DNA of 44,541 bases from Candidatus Gastranaerophilales bacterium (GTDB taxonomy: Bacteria; Cyanobacteriota; Vampirovibrionia; Gastranaerophilales; Gastranaerophilaceae). This document shows, piece by piece, positions 25,052 through 33,943 of this stretch. Both the position numbers and the translations under genes were made by a program. A model generated the notes under the pieces. The model was not told the origin of the DNA and did not search any database. It saw only the letters and a program-made list of their open reading frames with translations. How positions within the stretch are numbered: position 1 is the first letter of the stretch; each line of letters starts with the position of its first letter. Location of the stretch: positions 1 to 44,541 of the forward strand of contig CANRHZ010000012.1 in NCBI GenBank assembly GCA_947630535.1. Direction: 5' to 3'.

Positions 25052-25743
25052 GATTTTTTTAAAATGTAGTATACGGGATGATATGTAAGCTCTAAACCTA
25101 AATTGCTTTGATACTTTTGTTCATATTTTTCCCTGAAATTAAATAAATAAGACTTTGTCCAGACTTTATTTTCCGTTTTTACCCCCGTTAATTTTATATG
25201 GGATAAAATTTCATATATGTCTTTAAAACACATAGTTTTTAATTCTTCTTCAAAATATAAAATTTCAAAGCCGTTATTTTCTATATACTTATTTAAATCA
25301 GGATAATCAAGACCGATATTTGTTATTTCTTTTATTTGATAAAAGTTTTTTGAACCAAAATAAGAAAAACCGACAAAGCCCCCTTTTTTGATTGCTTTAT
25401 TTAATTTTGAAAATAAAAGATTATAATCTTTAATCCACTGAAAAACCGCATTTGATAAAATTAAATCAAGGTTATGGGGTATATCAATTCTTAAAATATC
25501 CCCCTTTATAAATTCATCCCTATATGCGGTATAGTTGTCATTAATATCGTTTAAAAAAAGTTTTTTATACTTTATATTTTTTTTAATTTCATCCGTTAAA
25601 AAACCTGTACCGACACCAATTTCAAAAGTTCTATCATAAGTATTCCCCTCTTTTTTAATAAGGAGAGAAATTAAATTTTTTGCCATCTGTTTTTGGATTA
25701 TTGCATTTTTTTTGTATGTGTCTTTTGCTTTTATAAAATCCAT
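25048..25743 (-). CDS. bioC: Malonyl-[acyl-carrier protein] O-methyltransferase
   Basis: A 231-residue SAM-dependent methyltransferase. Motif I is FEIGVGTGFLTDEI, followed by the acidic strand KLFLNDIN and the BioC-typical LDLILSNAVFQWIKD and HIKLTGV. The N-terminus has the AKDTYKKNAIIQKQMA pattern of BioC (Y...A..Q...A..L). BioC methylates malonyl-ACP to prime pimelate synthesis for biotin. It follows bioG by 3 bases. No bioF, A, D or B gene is in the window. Confidence 0.85.
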   Translation of the reverse strand: MDFIKAKDTYKKNAIIQKQMAKNLISLLIKKEGNTYDRTFEIGVGTGFLTDEIKKNIKYKKLFLNDINDNYTAYRDEFIKGDILRIDIPHNLDLILSNAVFQWIKDYNLLFSKLNKAIKKGGFVGFSYFGSKNFYQIKEITNIGLDYPDLNKYIENNGFEILYFEEELKTMCFKDIYEILSHIKLTGVKTENKVWTKSYLFNFREKYEQKYQSNLGLELTYHPVYYILKKS

Positions 25744-25746
25744 TAT

Positions 25747-26400
25747 CTATAGTTCCAAAATTTCATCAAAATTTTTAAATTCAAAAAAAGGAAAATGCCC
25801 CACATCAAGCACTACTTTATTTTTATGATTTATCCAATATTCATTTTGTGCGCTATACGGAATAATTCTGTCTTTTTTTGTTAAAATTACCGTATCAAAA
25901 TCAAAAGTTTTTTTTATTTCATTTTCTAAAACGTAGTTTTTTATATTCTTTAATTCCATATACAAATTCTCAAGGCTTCTTTTTGCTTCTTTGATTAAGC
26001 CGTTTGAATTTAGTTCCATCTTGCTTTTAAAATTATTTATTACATCCTCTGAAAATGCCCCGAGCATTAAATCATATACCTTTGGTTTTATTCCGTAGTT
26101 TTCATCAATCGGATAAATTGTTCCGGATATTGCAGTGGATTTATTTATTTCAAAAGGAAGATAACTGTGCGCAATATTGGCTGCAAAAACACCGTATGAA
26201 TAGGCTATTAAATTAATTTCAACATAAGGGGTAAAATCAAAATAAGATAATTCGCTAAAATCCGTATTTGAATAATCATAAACAAAAAGTATGTCGGATG
26301 TTTGATTATCAAACTCTAAAAAGCAGTTCTCATCCGTATAAAATCCGAGAAAAAATATTAAAAGTCTTGTTTTGTCGTGATTTATATGTAAAAGTTTCAT
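25747..26400 (-). CDS. bioG: Pimeloyl-ACP methyl ester esterase, BioG type
   Basis: A 217-residue protein of the DUF452/BioG family: an N-terminal LLIFFLGFYTDE, then FVYDYSNTDF, the nucleophile segment IAYSYGVFAANIA (Ser in Y-S-Y-G), and near the C-terminus VILTKKDRIIP..AQ (acid) and VGHFPFFEF (His). BioG cleaves the methyl ester that BioC adds, ending the pimeloyl chain. Pairing with bioC on one transcript supports the call. TATAAT on the minus strand (26433-26428) is a plausible -10 box. The gene is divergent from the TPR gene. Confidence 0.85.
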   Translation of the reverse strand: MKLLHINHDKTRLLIFFLGFYTDENCFLEFDNQTSDILFVYDYSNTDFSELSYFDFTPYVEINLIAYSYGVFAANIAHSYLPFEINKSTAISGTIYPIDENYGIKPKVYDLMLGAFSEDVINNFKSKMELNSNGLIKEAKRSLENLYMELKNIKNYVLENEIKKTFDFDTVILTKKDRIIPYSAQNEYWINHKNKVVLDVGHFPFFEFKNFDEILEL

Positions 26401-26451
26401 GGTCTTAATATTTTTATATTCTGTATAATTATACTATACCAACAATACAAT

Positions 26452-26480
26452 TTAAAAAATCATGCTTTTCATTGTATAAT
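26452..26480 (+). promoter_or_regulatory. Promoter of the TPR gene
   Basis: TATAAT (26475-26480) with a TTAAAA -35-like hexamer 17 bases upstream (26452-26457), followed by GGAG before the ATG at 26510. It is divergent from the bioG promoter region. Confidence 0.45.
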
Positions 26481-26509
26481 TTCTTTATTAACTTTTTATC
26501 GGAGAACAA

Positions 26510-28642
26510 ATGAAAAAATCATATCTTATACTTTTTTTATTTCTTATGTTTCAAATTCCTTGTCTTGCCGATATGTCAGAGAGGGTAAACATTTACTATA
26601 ACAACGGGGTTATGTATTTTAAAGACAAAAAATATACATCCGCCATATCCGAATTTAAAAAAGTTATAAGACAACGCCCCTACGATAAAACCGTCCTAAA
26701 TGCACTTGCAAGTGCATATCTTGCACGTGCCGAGTACTATGAAAAATCTCAGAAGGCATATAAAAATGCAATTAACGATTTAAGGTCCGCTATTTTCTAT
26801 CTTAAAGAATGGGACGGGGTAATTTTAGGAAAAGAAGGGGCAATAAGCGAAGCTGAAAATAAATTAAACTATTTAAAAAGAATGTATGCTCCCCTCAAAA
26901 CGGCTCAGGCGATAAATAATGAAGCAAAAGCGCTCAGAGAACAAGGAGAGCTTGCAGCTTCAATTTATGAATATTCTAACCTTTATTCAAATTCAAACTA
27001 CAATTTTTCTTCTTATATGACAGCTTCTGATATATACAAAAGTTTAAATAATGAAAAAATGGCCATAGATTGTATCAGGAATGCGGTTAACATAAACGCA
27101 AAAGACGGCATGGCACATTTTAAGTATGCAGTCATTCTTGATGATATCGGAAATGAAGATGCCGCAATGGATGAGTATTCAAAGGCATTAGAAAATTCAA
27201 GCGGCAACAATGAACTTTTAAGCTCGCTTGAAAACCTCTGGATGGCAAGAAGCGTTCAAAACGCTAACGACTCTCAAGCGCTAATTAATCTGGGTGCGGT
27301 TTTACAAAAACAAAATAAACTTGAACTTGCAAAAAATCAATACTTAAAAGCAAGACAAATAAACCCTAAAGACCCCGTAATTTTAATAAACCTTGCTTCC
27401 GTGTTAACGGAGCTTTCGGATTGGGATAATGCAATTAAAGTTTATGATGAAATTTTGAGCAAAAATCCGGGGGATTTGTCTGCAAGATATTATAAAGGAA
27501 AGCTTTATGAAAAAAAGGGGGATAAGTCATCCGCTATAAAGCAATACAGAGAAATACTCTCTCTTAAAAAAGATGATGCCAACGCTCAAAATGCCATTAA
27601 TTCAATATTGTCAGGCCTTAATGGTGAACAGTTATCGGGATATTTATATAACGAAGCCATAAACAACCCCACAGACTATGATGCCCAATTTAAATATGCC
27701 TATGAAATGCACAAAAACAAAGGGTACAATGCCGCTATTGAATTTTATAAAAAAGCAATAGCAATAAATCAAAATAAGCCCGAACCGTTTATCAATCTTG
27801 CCCAAATATTTATAACCCAAAACGATTACACAAAGGCCAAAAATGTCGTAGCTCACGGGCTTAGTGTAATGCCAAATAATAAAGACCTTCTTGAATTAAA
27901 AGATGCAATTGATAAAACAAATGCAAACAACCTTTATGCAAAGGGGGCGGAATTGTACAACAATAAACAGTATAAAGAAGCCCTGAATTACTATTTAAAA
28001 ATTGAATACATGACCCCTGAAATTCTTAATTTGATTGGGAATTGCTATTATGAATTAAGAGAGGGGGATAATGCAATAAAGTATTATAATATGGCGCTTG
28101 AAAAAAATCCGAATGATGAAAATGCCATGCTTATGATTGCAAACCTTTATATATCATCAAAAAGAGAGGAATTGGCAAGGGAGTATTTAAATAAAATATT
28201 AAAAATAAACCCGAATAATACCGAGGCTAAAAATACCCTTCAAGCTCTTAATGAAGGAGTGGAAGGCTCGCTTTTAGATTCGGCAATAAGCCTGTATGAA
28301 CAAAAAAGATTTGATGAAGCACTTGATGTATTAAATAAGCTAACTGCAAAAAACAACAACAATGCCTATGCTCACTACTATAAAGGCGCAATATATGAAG
28401 AAAAGAATTTGCTCGATAATGCTATTGCAGAATATAAAAAATCAATCCAATCGGATTCAAAGTTTGCTTTAGGATATTATATGCTTGCCGTTAATCTTGA
28501 TACAAAAGAAAATTATCAAGATGCAATCTACTATTACGATAAATACATAACCCTGAAGGCAGGCGAAGGGGTGGAAGATGAATATTCAAAATATGCAAAA
28601 ACAAGAACAAAAGAACTCAAAGAGTATCTGAGCCAAAAGTAA
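26510..28642 (+). CDS. Exported tetratricopeptide-repeat protein
   Basis: A 710-residue protein with a Sec signal peptide (MKKSYLILFLFLMFQIPCLA) and then many TPR units for nearly the whole length, for example YFKDKKYTSAISEFKKVIRQRP, LINLASVLTELSDWDNAIKVYDEIL, YYKGKLYEKKGDKSSAIKQYREIL and NCYYELREGDNAIKYYNMALEKNP. These are protein-protein scaffolds. The export signal places it in the periplasm or at the surface; its partner is unknown. GGAG precedes the ATG. Its stop is immediately followed by the dus start. Confidence 0.85.
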   Translation: MKKSYLILFLFLMFQIPCLADMSERVNIYYNNGVMYFKDKKYTSAISEFKKVIRQRPYDKTVLNALASAYLARAEYYEKSQKAYKNAINDLRSAIFYLKEWDGVILGKEGAISEAENKLNYLKRMYAPLKTAQAINNEAKALREQGELAASIYEYSNLYSNSNYNFSSYMTASDIYKSLNNEKMAIDCIRNAVNINAKDGMAHFKYAVILDDIGNEDAAMDEYSKALENSSGNNELLSSLENLWMARSVQNANDSQALINLGAVLQKQNKLELAKNQYLKARQINPKDPVILINLASVLTELSDWDNAIKVYDEILSKNPGDLSARYYKGKLYEKKGDKSSAIKQYREILSLKKDDANAQNAINSILSGLNGEQLSGYLYNEAINNPTDYDAQFKYAYEMHKNKGYNAAIEFYKKAIAINQNKPEPFINLAQIFITQNDYTKAKNVVAHGLSVMPNNKDLLELKDAIDKTNANNLYAKGAELYNNKQYKEALNYYLKIEYMTPEILNLIGNCYYELREGDNAIKYYNMALEKNPNDENAMLMIANLYISSKREELAREYLNKILKINPNNTEAKNTLQALNEGVEGSLLDSAISLYEQKRFDEALDVLNKLTAKNNNNAYAHYYKGAIYEEKNLLDNAIAEYKKSIQSDSKFALGYYMLAVNLDTKENYQDAIYYYDKYITLKAGEGVEDEYSKYAKTRTKELKEYLSQK

Positions 28643-29599
28643 ATGGACATAAAACAAATAAAAGTAATACAAGCCCCGCTTGCGGGAATTTCAGATATTG
28701 TATATAGGACCTTATTTAGAAAATACGGTGCAAAAGATACACTTTTGTCCACGGAAATGATATCATCCGAGGCAATTAATCAAGTAAAAGACTCTAACAT
28801 TGTAAAATTTGAGCCGATTGAATATCCTCTTTCCTTTCAAATAGCGGGTCATAAGCCCGACATTATGATGTCTGCCGCAAAAATCCTTGAAAATAGAGCA
28901 AGCGTGATTGATATAAATTGCGGTTGCCCCGTTAATAAAATTGTGAAAGGTCAAGACGGTGCCTCTTTAATGAGGAATATCCCGCTTGCAAAAGAAATCA
29001 TAAGCAAAGTAAGAAGCTCAATAAAAAAACCGCTCAGTGTTAAATTCAGGCTCGGTTGGAGTCAGGATGAAAAAAATTACATTGAATTTGCAAAAATGCT
29101 TGAAGATATAGGGGTTGACTTTATAACAATGCATGCAAGAACAAGAGCCCAGATGTATTCGGGTTCTGCCGATTGGGAGGCACTCAAAAATTTAAAAAAA
29201 TCGGTCGGTATTCCGGTTTTTGCAAACGGAGACATTAAAAAAATAGAAGATGTTATAAGGTGTATAGAATATACGGAATGTGACGGAGTATCCGTAGGCA
29301 GAGGCTTTATAGGGGATTTTAGCTTTCCGTATCGCATAGAAAAATATTTTTCAACGGGAGAAATTATTGATGAACCTGATTTGTATACAAAAATAAAAAT
29401 GCTCAAAGAACACATAAACGGCGAAATTCAATACAGGGGCGAAATTAATGCTATTAAATATATGAGAAAGTTTTACCCGTTTTATATTTCATCTTATAAA
29501 AATGCTTCAAAATTGCGCTCAAAATTGGTATTATTAAAAACAAAAGAAGAAGTTTTTGAGGTTTTGGATGGCATACTTTGTTTATATGCTTCTATGTGA
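28643..29599 (+). CDS. tRNA-dihydrouridine synthase (DusB-like)
   Basis: A 318-residue flavin enzyme. QAPLAGISDIVYRTLFRKYG, DINCGCPVNKIVKGQDGASLM (with the catalytic Cys), SVKFRLGW, MHARTRAQMYSG and PVFANGDI, then VSVGRGFIGD, are the standard Dus barrel motifs. It reduces uridine to dihydrouridine in tRNA D-loops. Its ATG starts directly after the TPR stop, and its 3' end overlaps the GIY-YIG gene. The subfamily (DusB) is by general resemblance. Confidence 0.93.
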   Translation: MDIKQIKVIQAPLAGISDIVYRTLFRKYGAKDTLLSTEMISSEAINQVKDSNIVKFEPIEYPLSFQIAGHKPDIMMSAAKILENRASVIDINCGCPVNKIVKGQDGASLMRNIPLAKEIISKVRSSIKKPLSVKFRLGWSQDEKNYIEFAKMLEDIGVDFITMHARTRAQMYSGSADWEALKNLKKSVGIPVFANGDIKKIEDVIRCIEYTECDGVSVGRGFIGDFSFPYRIEKYFSTGEIIDEPDLYTKIKMLKEHINGEIQYRGEINAIKYMRKFYPFYISSYKNASKLRSKLVLLKTKEEVFEVLDGILCLYASM

Positions 29600-29819
29600 G
29601 GGGGATAAGATATATACGGGAGTTGCAAAAGACGTTGAAAAGCGTTTTTTGGCGCACAAAAAAGGAATTAAATCGGGCGGAGCAAAGTTTACAAGCGCAA
29701 ATAAACCCATAAAGATTTTATATAAAAAAGAGTATGAAACAAAATCAATTGCCATGACTATGGAAGCAAAGATTAAAAAGCTTTCAAAAGAAGAAAAAAT
29801 TAACCTTATAAGTCAATAA
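29568..29819 (+). CDS. GIY-YIG nuclease-domain protein (UPF0213 type)
   Basis: An 83-residue protein: MAYFVYMLLC...KIYTGVAKDVEKRFLAHKKG...GAKFTS and the glutamate MTMEAKIKKLSKEEK, the compact GIY-YIG fold of YhbQ/UPF0213 proteins. The ATG at 29568 is preferred over a TTG at 29556 because the domain starts at MAYFVY. It overlaps the last 32 bases of dus. Family members have a putative DNA-repair or structure-specific nuclease role. Confidence 0.85.
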   Translation: MAYFVYMLLCEGDKIYTGVAKDVEKRFLAHKKGIKSGGAKFTSANKPIKILYKKEYETKSIAMTMEAKIKKLSKEEKINLISQ

Positions 29820-29866
29820 ATAACAGGGTAATAGAAAAAATAAAAAAACCGCTTAATAATTTTAGT

Positions 29867-30253
29867 ATGGATTTTATATGGTATCAAAACCTGAATAAAC
29901 CTTTTCTTACTCCTCCCGCATTTGTTTTTGGGATTGTCTGGAGTGTACTTTACCTTTTGATTACGATTTCATTCATTCTTTATATTCAAAAAGAGATAGA
30001 AAAAAAAGATATTCTTGCCATAGGAATATTTGTTGCAGGGCTTATTTTAAATTTTATGTGGACTTATGTGTTTTTCAATTTGCACCTGGTTTTTTTGTGC
30101 CTGCTTATGATTTTATTGATGATTGTTTTACTTATATATAATATTTTTCTTTTTTATAAAAAATCAAAAATGTCAGCTTACCTTTTAATCCCTTATTTAA
30201 TATGGCTTTTATTTGCATCTTATCTGAATTTTGAAATTTTAAGACTTAATTAA
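29867..30253 (+). CDS. TspO/MBR family membrane protein
   Basis: A 128-residue five-helix protein with the TspO signature WYQNLNKPFLTPPAFVFGIVWSVLYLL at the N-terminus, LNFMWTYVFF in helix 3 and PYLIWLLFASYLNFEI at the end. TspO proteins bind porphyrins and related tetrapyrroles and take part in stress or redox signalling. Its stop overlaps the ctfB stop by 4 bases (TTAATTAA). No clear ribosome binding site stands out. Confidence 0.9.
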   Translation: MDFIWYQNLNKPFLTPPAFVFGIVWSVLYLLITISFILYIQKEIEKKDILAIGIFVAGLILNFMWTYVFFNLHLVFLCLLMILLMIVLLIYNIFLFYKKSKMSAYLLIPYLIWLLFASYLNFEILRLN

Positions 30254-30939
30254 ATTTCCATAGTTTTGAGGTTGGGGCTGACTTTGAAGTTTGCAAGACA
30301 AGAGGTTCTTATATCTTCAATTGAATACATAGGGTTAATTTCTATTAAATACATTTTCCCCTCCGTAAATTCAAAAACGCATCTTTCCGTTACAACCATA
30401 TCAACTTCTCTGTATGCGGTCAAAGGCAAATTGCACTTTTTAACAAGTTTTATTGTTCCTTTTGATAAGTGTTCCATTGCAACTATGACTTTTTTTGCCC
30501 CTATGACTAAATCCATTGAGCCGCCAATTCCGGGGATAAATTTATCGGGTATTTGCCAGCTTGCAATGCTTCCTTCTTCATCAACCTGAAGTGCGCCTAA
30601 AACCGTAACATCAATGTGTCCGCCCCTCATCATTAAAAAAGCCATCTGGGTATCAAAAAAAGATGCGCCCTCATTAACATCAACAGGCATCCCCCCTGAA
30701 TTTATAATTCTTTTATCAAACATTTCATTGTCCATATCAAGCGGTTTACCTATACCCAATGCACCGTTTTCCGATTGAACGGTTATATGCTTATTTTTTG
30801 GAAGGTAGTTTAAAACTTCGTTTGGAAGCCCGATTCCAAGAGTAACAACATCTCCTTCTTTGAGTTCTTTTGCAACTCTTTTTCCTATTATTTCTTTTAT
30901 TTTTTCTTTGGACAATACGGTTTCAACAACTGGTGCCAT
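30250..30939 (-). CDS. Acetate/acetoacetate CoA-transferase subunit B
   Basis: A 229-residue CoA-transferase beta subunit. IGKRVAKELKEGDVVTLGIGLP is the usual N-terminus, SENGALG near 55-61 holds the catalytic glutamate, then GGMPVDVNEGASFFD, MRGGHIDVTVLGALQVDEEGSIASW and MDLVIGAKKVIVAM. This is the CtfB/AtoA/ScoB family. It joins the A subunit to move CoA between short-chain acyl groups, important in fermentation and ketone or butyrate metabolism. The ATG follows the partner's stop directly. Confidence 0.93.
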   Translation of the reverse strand: MAPVVETVLSKEKIKEIIGKRVAKELKEGDVVTLGIGLPNEVLNYLPKNKHITVQSENGALGIGKPLDMDNEMFDKRIINSGGMPVDVNEGASFFDTQMAFLMMRGGHIDVTVLGALQVDEEGSIASWQIPDKFIPGIGGSMDLVIGAKKVIVAMEHLSKGTIKLVKKCNLPLTAYREVDMVVTERCVFEFTEGKMYLIEINPMYSIEDIRTSCLANFKVSPNLKTMEI

Positions 30940-31602
30940 TTAATTTTCCTCACGTTTAACAATATAATCTATGAAAATTCCGGGTATTGCAACCTCGTTC
31001 GGGTTGAGTTTTTCCACAATTTCATCTGCCTGACAAACAACAATATCGGCTGCCGTTGCCATAACCTGATTAAAGTTTCTTGTTGTACCCACATAAGAAA
31101 TGTTTCCGAATTTATCCGCCTTTGTTCCGTATATAAATGCAATGTCAGCGCCTAAGGGTTCTTCAAAGATATATTTTTTAGAATTTATTGTGTAGGTATT
31201 TTTTCCTTCTTCAAGCAATGTGCCGACACCCGTCGGGGTTAAAATTCCGCCTAAGCCCGCACCATACGCTCTTATTTTTTCAACAAGCGTACCCATGGGA
31301 ACAATTTCAACTTCAAGTTCTTTATTCATCATCTTTCTGCCGGTTGTGGGATTTGTTCCTATATGAGTTGTTATAACCTTTTTTACTTTGTTTGTTTCGA
31401 TTAATTTGCCCTTATCTTTGTTGGGGTAGGATGTGTCGTTACATATAAGGGTTAAATTTTTTGATTTATTTTCAATCAAAGCATCAATTATTTTATCGGG
31501 AACACCGCAATCCAAAAAACCGCCAAGCATAATAACATAATCATCTTTTACAAGGTCAGAAGCTTCTTTTGATGAAATAATCTTTTTCAATTTTAAGTGC
31601 AT
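30940..31602 (-). CDS. Acetate/acetoacetate CoA-transferase subunit A
   Basis: A 220-residue CoA-transferase alpha subunit: IMLGGFLDCGVPDKIIDAL, the GLGGILTPTGVGT loop, PLGADIAFIYGTKADKFGNISYVG and ATAADIVVCQADEIVE. It belongs to the CtfA/AtoD/ScoA family. It is the first gene of the two-gene ctfAB operon and abuts ctfB. No strong ribosome binding site separates it from a TATGAT 9 bases upstream; AAGG directly precedes the ATG. Confidence 0.93.
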   Translation of the reverse strand: MHLKLKKIISSKEASDLVKDDYVIMLGGFLDCGVPDKIIDALIENKSKNLTLICNDTSYPNKDKGKLIETNKVKKVITTHIGTNPTTGRKMMNKELEVEIVPMGTLVEKIRAYGAGLGGILTPTGVGTLLEEGKNTYTINSKKYIFEEPLGADIAFIYGTKADKFGNISYVGTTRNFNQVMATAADIVVCQADEIVEKLNPNEVAIPGIFIDYIVKREEN

Positions 31603-31709
31603 CCTTTTTTAATCATATTATCACAAAATAAGAAATTTTATATTCAATAAATTATAAATTCCAAAATAAAACATTTCAAAACCATTGAAATTTAATATTG
31701 CCGATTTAT

Positions 31710-31750
31710 TCATCCCAAATGGGATGATGTGTGAGATTTCTTATAAGAAA
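31710..31750. promoter_or_regulatory. Two palindromes upstream of the MlaA-fusion gene
   Basis: TCATCCC-aaat-GGGATGA (31710-31727) is a perfect 7-base-pair inverted repeat, and TTTCTTATAAGAAA (31737-31750) is a perfect 14-base palindrome 10 bases later. They lie 35-75 bases before the ATG in a 182-base AT-rich gap. No T-run follows the first, so it does not look like a terminator; operators are a reasonable guess. The rest of the gap shows nothing clear. Confidence 0.35.
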
Positions 31751-31784
31751 AGAATAAAAAAGCAATTTTAAAAGGTTAATTAAA

Positions 31785-33881
31785 ATGAGGATTAAATTTA
31801 TACTGCTTTTTTTATTTTTTTTATTTGTTGAAAATTATATTTTTGCACAAAATATGGAATCCCCTTCAAAATATCCCGATTTTGCCTATGAATATTTAGG
31901 ATATGACAGGTTTGAAAATTTCAATCGTAAAATGTTTTTATTAAACGGGGCAATAAATAAATACGCTATAAGGCCCATAACCGTTATATGGTCGTCTGTT
32001 ATGCCAAAATACGGAATGGATAGAATAAAATATGCATATAATAACATTTTATACCCGAGGCAGCTTGTAAGTTCAATTTGTCAGGGCGACTTTAAGGGGG
32101 CTGTCCATGCAAGCGCAAGGTTTATTGTTAATTCAACCGTAGGGCTTGGCGGAATGTTTGACCCCGCAAAAAGGTTTTTAAAGATAAACCCCGTTAATGA
32201 AGATATGGAGCAAGCTCTTGCAAAATGGAAAATAAAACAGGGGCCCTACCTTGTAGTTCCCATTCTTTCATCTTCAACCCCGAGAGGTTTAATCGGAAGG
32301 GCATTTGATGCTGCGCTTGACCCTTCATCGTATGTGGGAAGCCCCGTTATTGCGGCGGTTAAAGCAGGTTTTACGGTTAATAATTTTACTATGCTTCAGC
32401 CTTTATCCAAAGTTGTTGAAAATAACTATATTGACCCTTATGACATTACAAAAAAACTTTACGGGCTTCAGATTGCAATTTTAAATTCTAACCTTGACAG
32501 AACCGATGTATTAAACTCTCAAGATGAAATTATAAACGATACAAAAAAAGACATTATGGAAGATATTACAAAAGAGGATAGCATAATTAATGTCAGCGAC
32601 GAGATAAAAATTCAAACCGTTAAAGATTCTATTCAAATTGTTGCCCCCGAAGAAGTCATTAAGGGCGGAACCTCAACGGATGAAATTATATATGACGATA
32701 TTTTAAAACCCGATATAATTTTAAAAAATTTTAATCCCCAAAATCCCGTTATAGATTCAATGAGAACGGCACTATTTGATGTAGAAGGGGTGGATAATTC
32801 AATCTGGGGAGATATGTCCCTTTGGAACAGAAGCTTTCAAAACAGAATTAAAACTTCATCAATTTCAATTGAACCTGACAGAGAAAAGTATAAATACAGA
32901 TATATTATGCAAAAAGACAAAAATTCCCCCCTTGCAATAATATTCCCTTCGGTCGGGGAGAGCATATATTCTCATCACTCCGACTTATTTGCAAAACTCT
33001 TTTATGATGAAGGGTATTCGGTTTTAATTCAGGGAAGTGCTTTTCACTATGATTTTGTAAAGAGCATGGAAAAGTCTTTTAAACCGGGCATTCCAAAGGA
33101 AGATGTTAAACACATTAAAACGGCAACCTTAAAAATAGTAAACGAGCTTGAAAATAAATATAATTGCAAGTTTTCAAATAAAGTTGTCCTCGGAACTTCA
33201 TACGGAGCAATGTCAACCCTTTTTCTTGCCGCAAACGAATCAGATGAAAATATGCTTAATATATCAAAGTATATCTCAATAAATCCGCCGATTGAGCTTT
33301 TATATGCGCTCAATCAAATAGATGCAAACAGTGAAGAATGGATAAAAGATTCAGATAACCTTAAAGATAAAACGGCACTCACTGCTGCAAAAATTCTTCA
33401 AACGGCAAATAAGAAGGAAGAAGAAAATATAAAAATTGAAACCCTTCCTTTCAATGAAAAAGAGGCTAAATTAATAACGGGGTTTGTGCTTCATCAAAAA
33501 CTTTCCGATTTACTTTTTGCAATTGAAGAAATCCCCCCTTCAAAAAAGACGGATTTTTATGAGAGAGTAAAAAATACAAACTATAAAGATTATGCACAAA
33601 AATATTTGGTAACAAATGAAAATCCCACAATTGAAGATTTTTCAAACTCCGCAAGCCTTCATTCAATTAAAAACTATCTTCAAAATAACAGTAATTACAC
33701 AATTTACCATTCTCTTGATGATTATCTTGTTAATGAAAATCAGCTCAGACAGCTTAAAAATTATGCAAAGAAAAATATGAAGTTGATAGATAAAGGAGCG
33801 CATTTAGGATTTTTATACAGAGAAGAATTTATTGACGATCTTAAAAAAGAAATTAATTTAAAACAAAAGGCAAGATTATAA
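31785..33881 (+). CDS. MlaA (VacJ) domain fused to an alpha/beta hydrolase
   Basis: A 698-residue exported protein with a Sec signal peptide (LLFLFFLFVENYIFAQ) but no lipobox cysteine, unusual for MlaA. Residues about 32-215 are an MlaA domain: YDRFENFNRKMFLLNGAINKYAIRP, then ARFIVNSTVGLGGMFDP, NEDMEQALAKW and GPYLVVPIL. MlaA removes phospholipids from the outer leaflet of the outer membrane. From about 380 on is a hydrolase with a full apparent triad: GTSYGA (Ser472), Asp645/646 in SLDDY, and His673 in GAHLGF. An acidic linker joins them. The combination suggests lipid extraction coupled to ester hydrolysis (inference). Confidence 0.8.
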   Translation: MRIKFILLFLFFLFVENYIFAQNMESPSKYPDFAYEYLGYDRFENFNRKMFLLNGAINKYAIRPITVIWSSVMPKYGMDRIKYAYNNILYPRQLVSSICQGDFKGAVHASARFIVNSTVGLGGMFDPAKRFLKINPVNEDMEQALAKWKIKQGPYLVVPILSSSTPRGLIGRAFDAALDPSSYVGSPVIAAVKAGFTVNNFTMLQPLSKVVENNYIDPYDITKKLYGLQIAILNSNLDRTDVLNSQDEIINDTKKDIMEDITKEDSIINVSDEIKIQTVKDSIQIVAPEEVIKGGTSTDEIIYDDILKPDIILKNFNPQNPVIDSMRTALFDVEGVDNSIWGDMSLWNRSFQNRIKTSSISIEPDREKYKYRYIMQKDKNSPLAIIFPSVGESIYSHHSDLFAKLFYDEGYSVLIQGSAFHYDFVKSMEKSFKPGIPKEDVKHIKTATLKIVNELENKYNCKFSNKVVLGTSYGAMSTLFLAANESDENMLNISKYISINPPIELLYALNQIDANSEEWIKDSDNLKDKTALTAAKILQTANKKEEENIKIETLPFNEKEAKLITGFVLHQKLSDLLFAIEEIPPSKKTDFYERVKNTNYKDYAQKYLVTNENPTIEDFSNSASLHSIKNYLQNNSNYTIYHSLDDYLVNENQLRQLKNYAKKNMKLIDKGAHLGFLYREEFIDDLKKEINLKQKARL

Positions 33882-33943
33882 AATTGTTTAATAAATAAAG
33901 TTTTGATAAAATAATATTCATTACTTTAAATAAGGAAAACTTT

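Noticed and set aside
31710-31727. Hairpin before the MlaA-fusion gene as a terminator
   Set aside because: No T-run follows on either strand and no gene ends nearby to need it.
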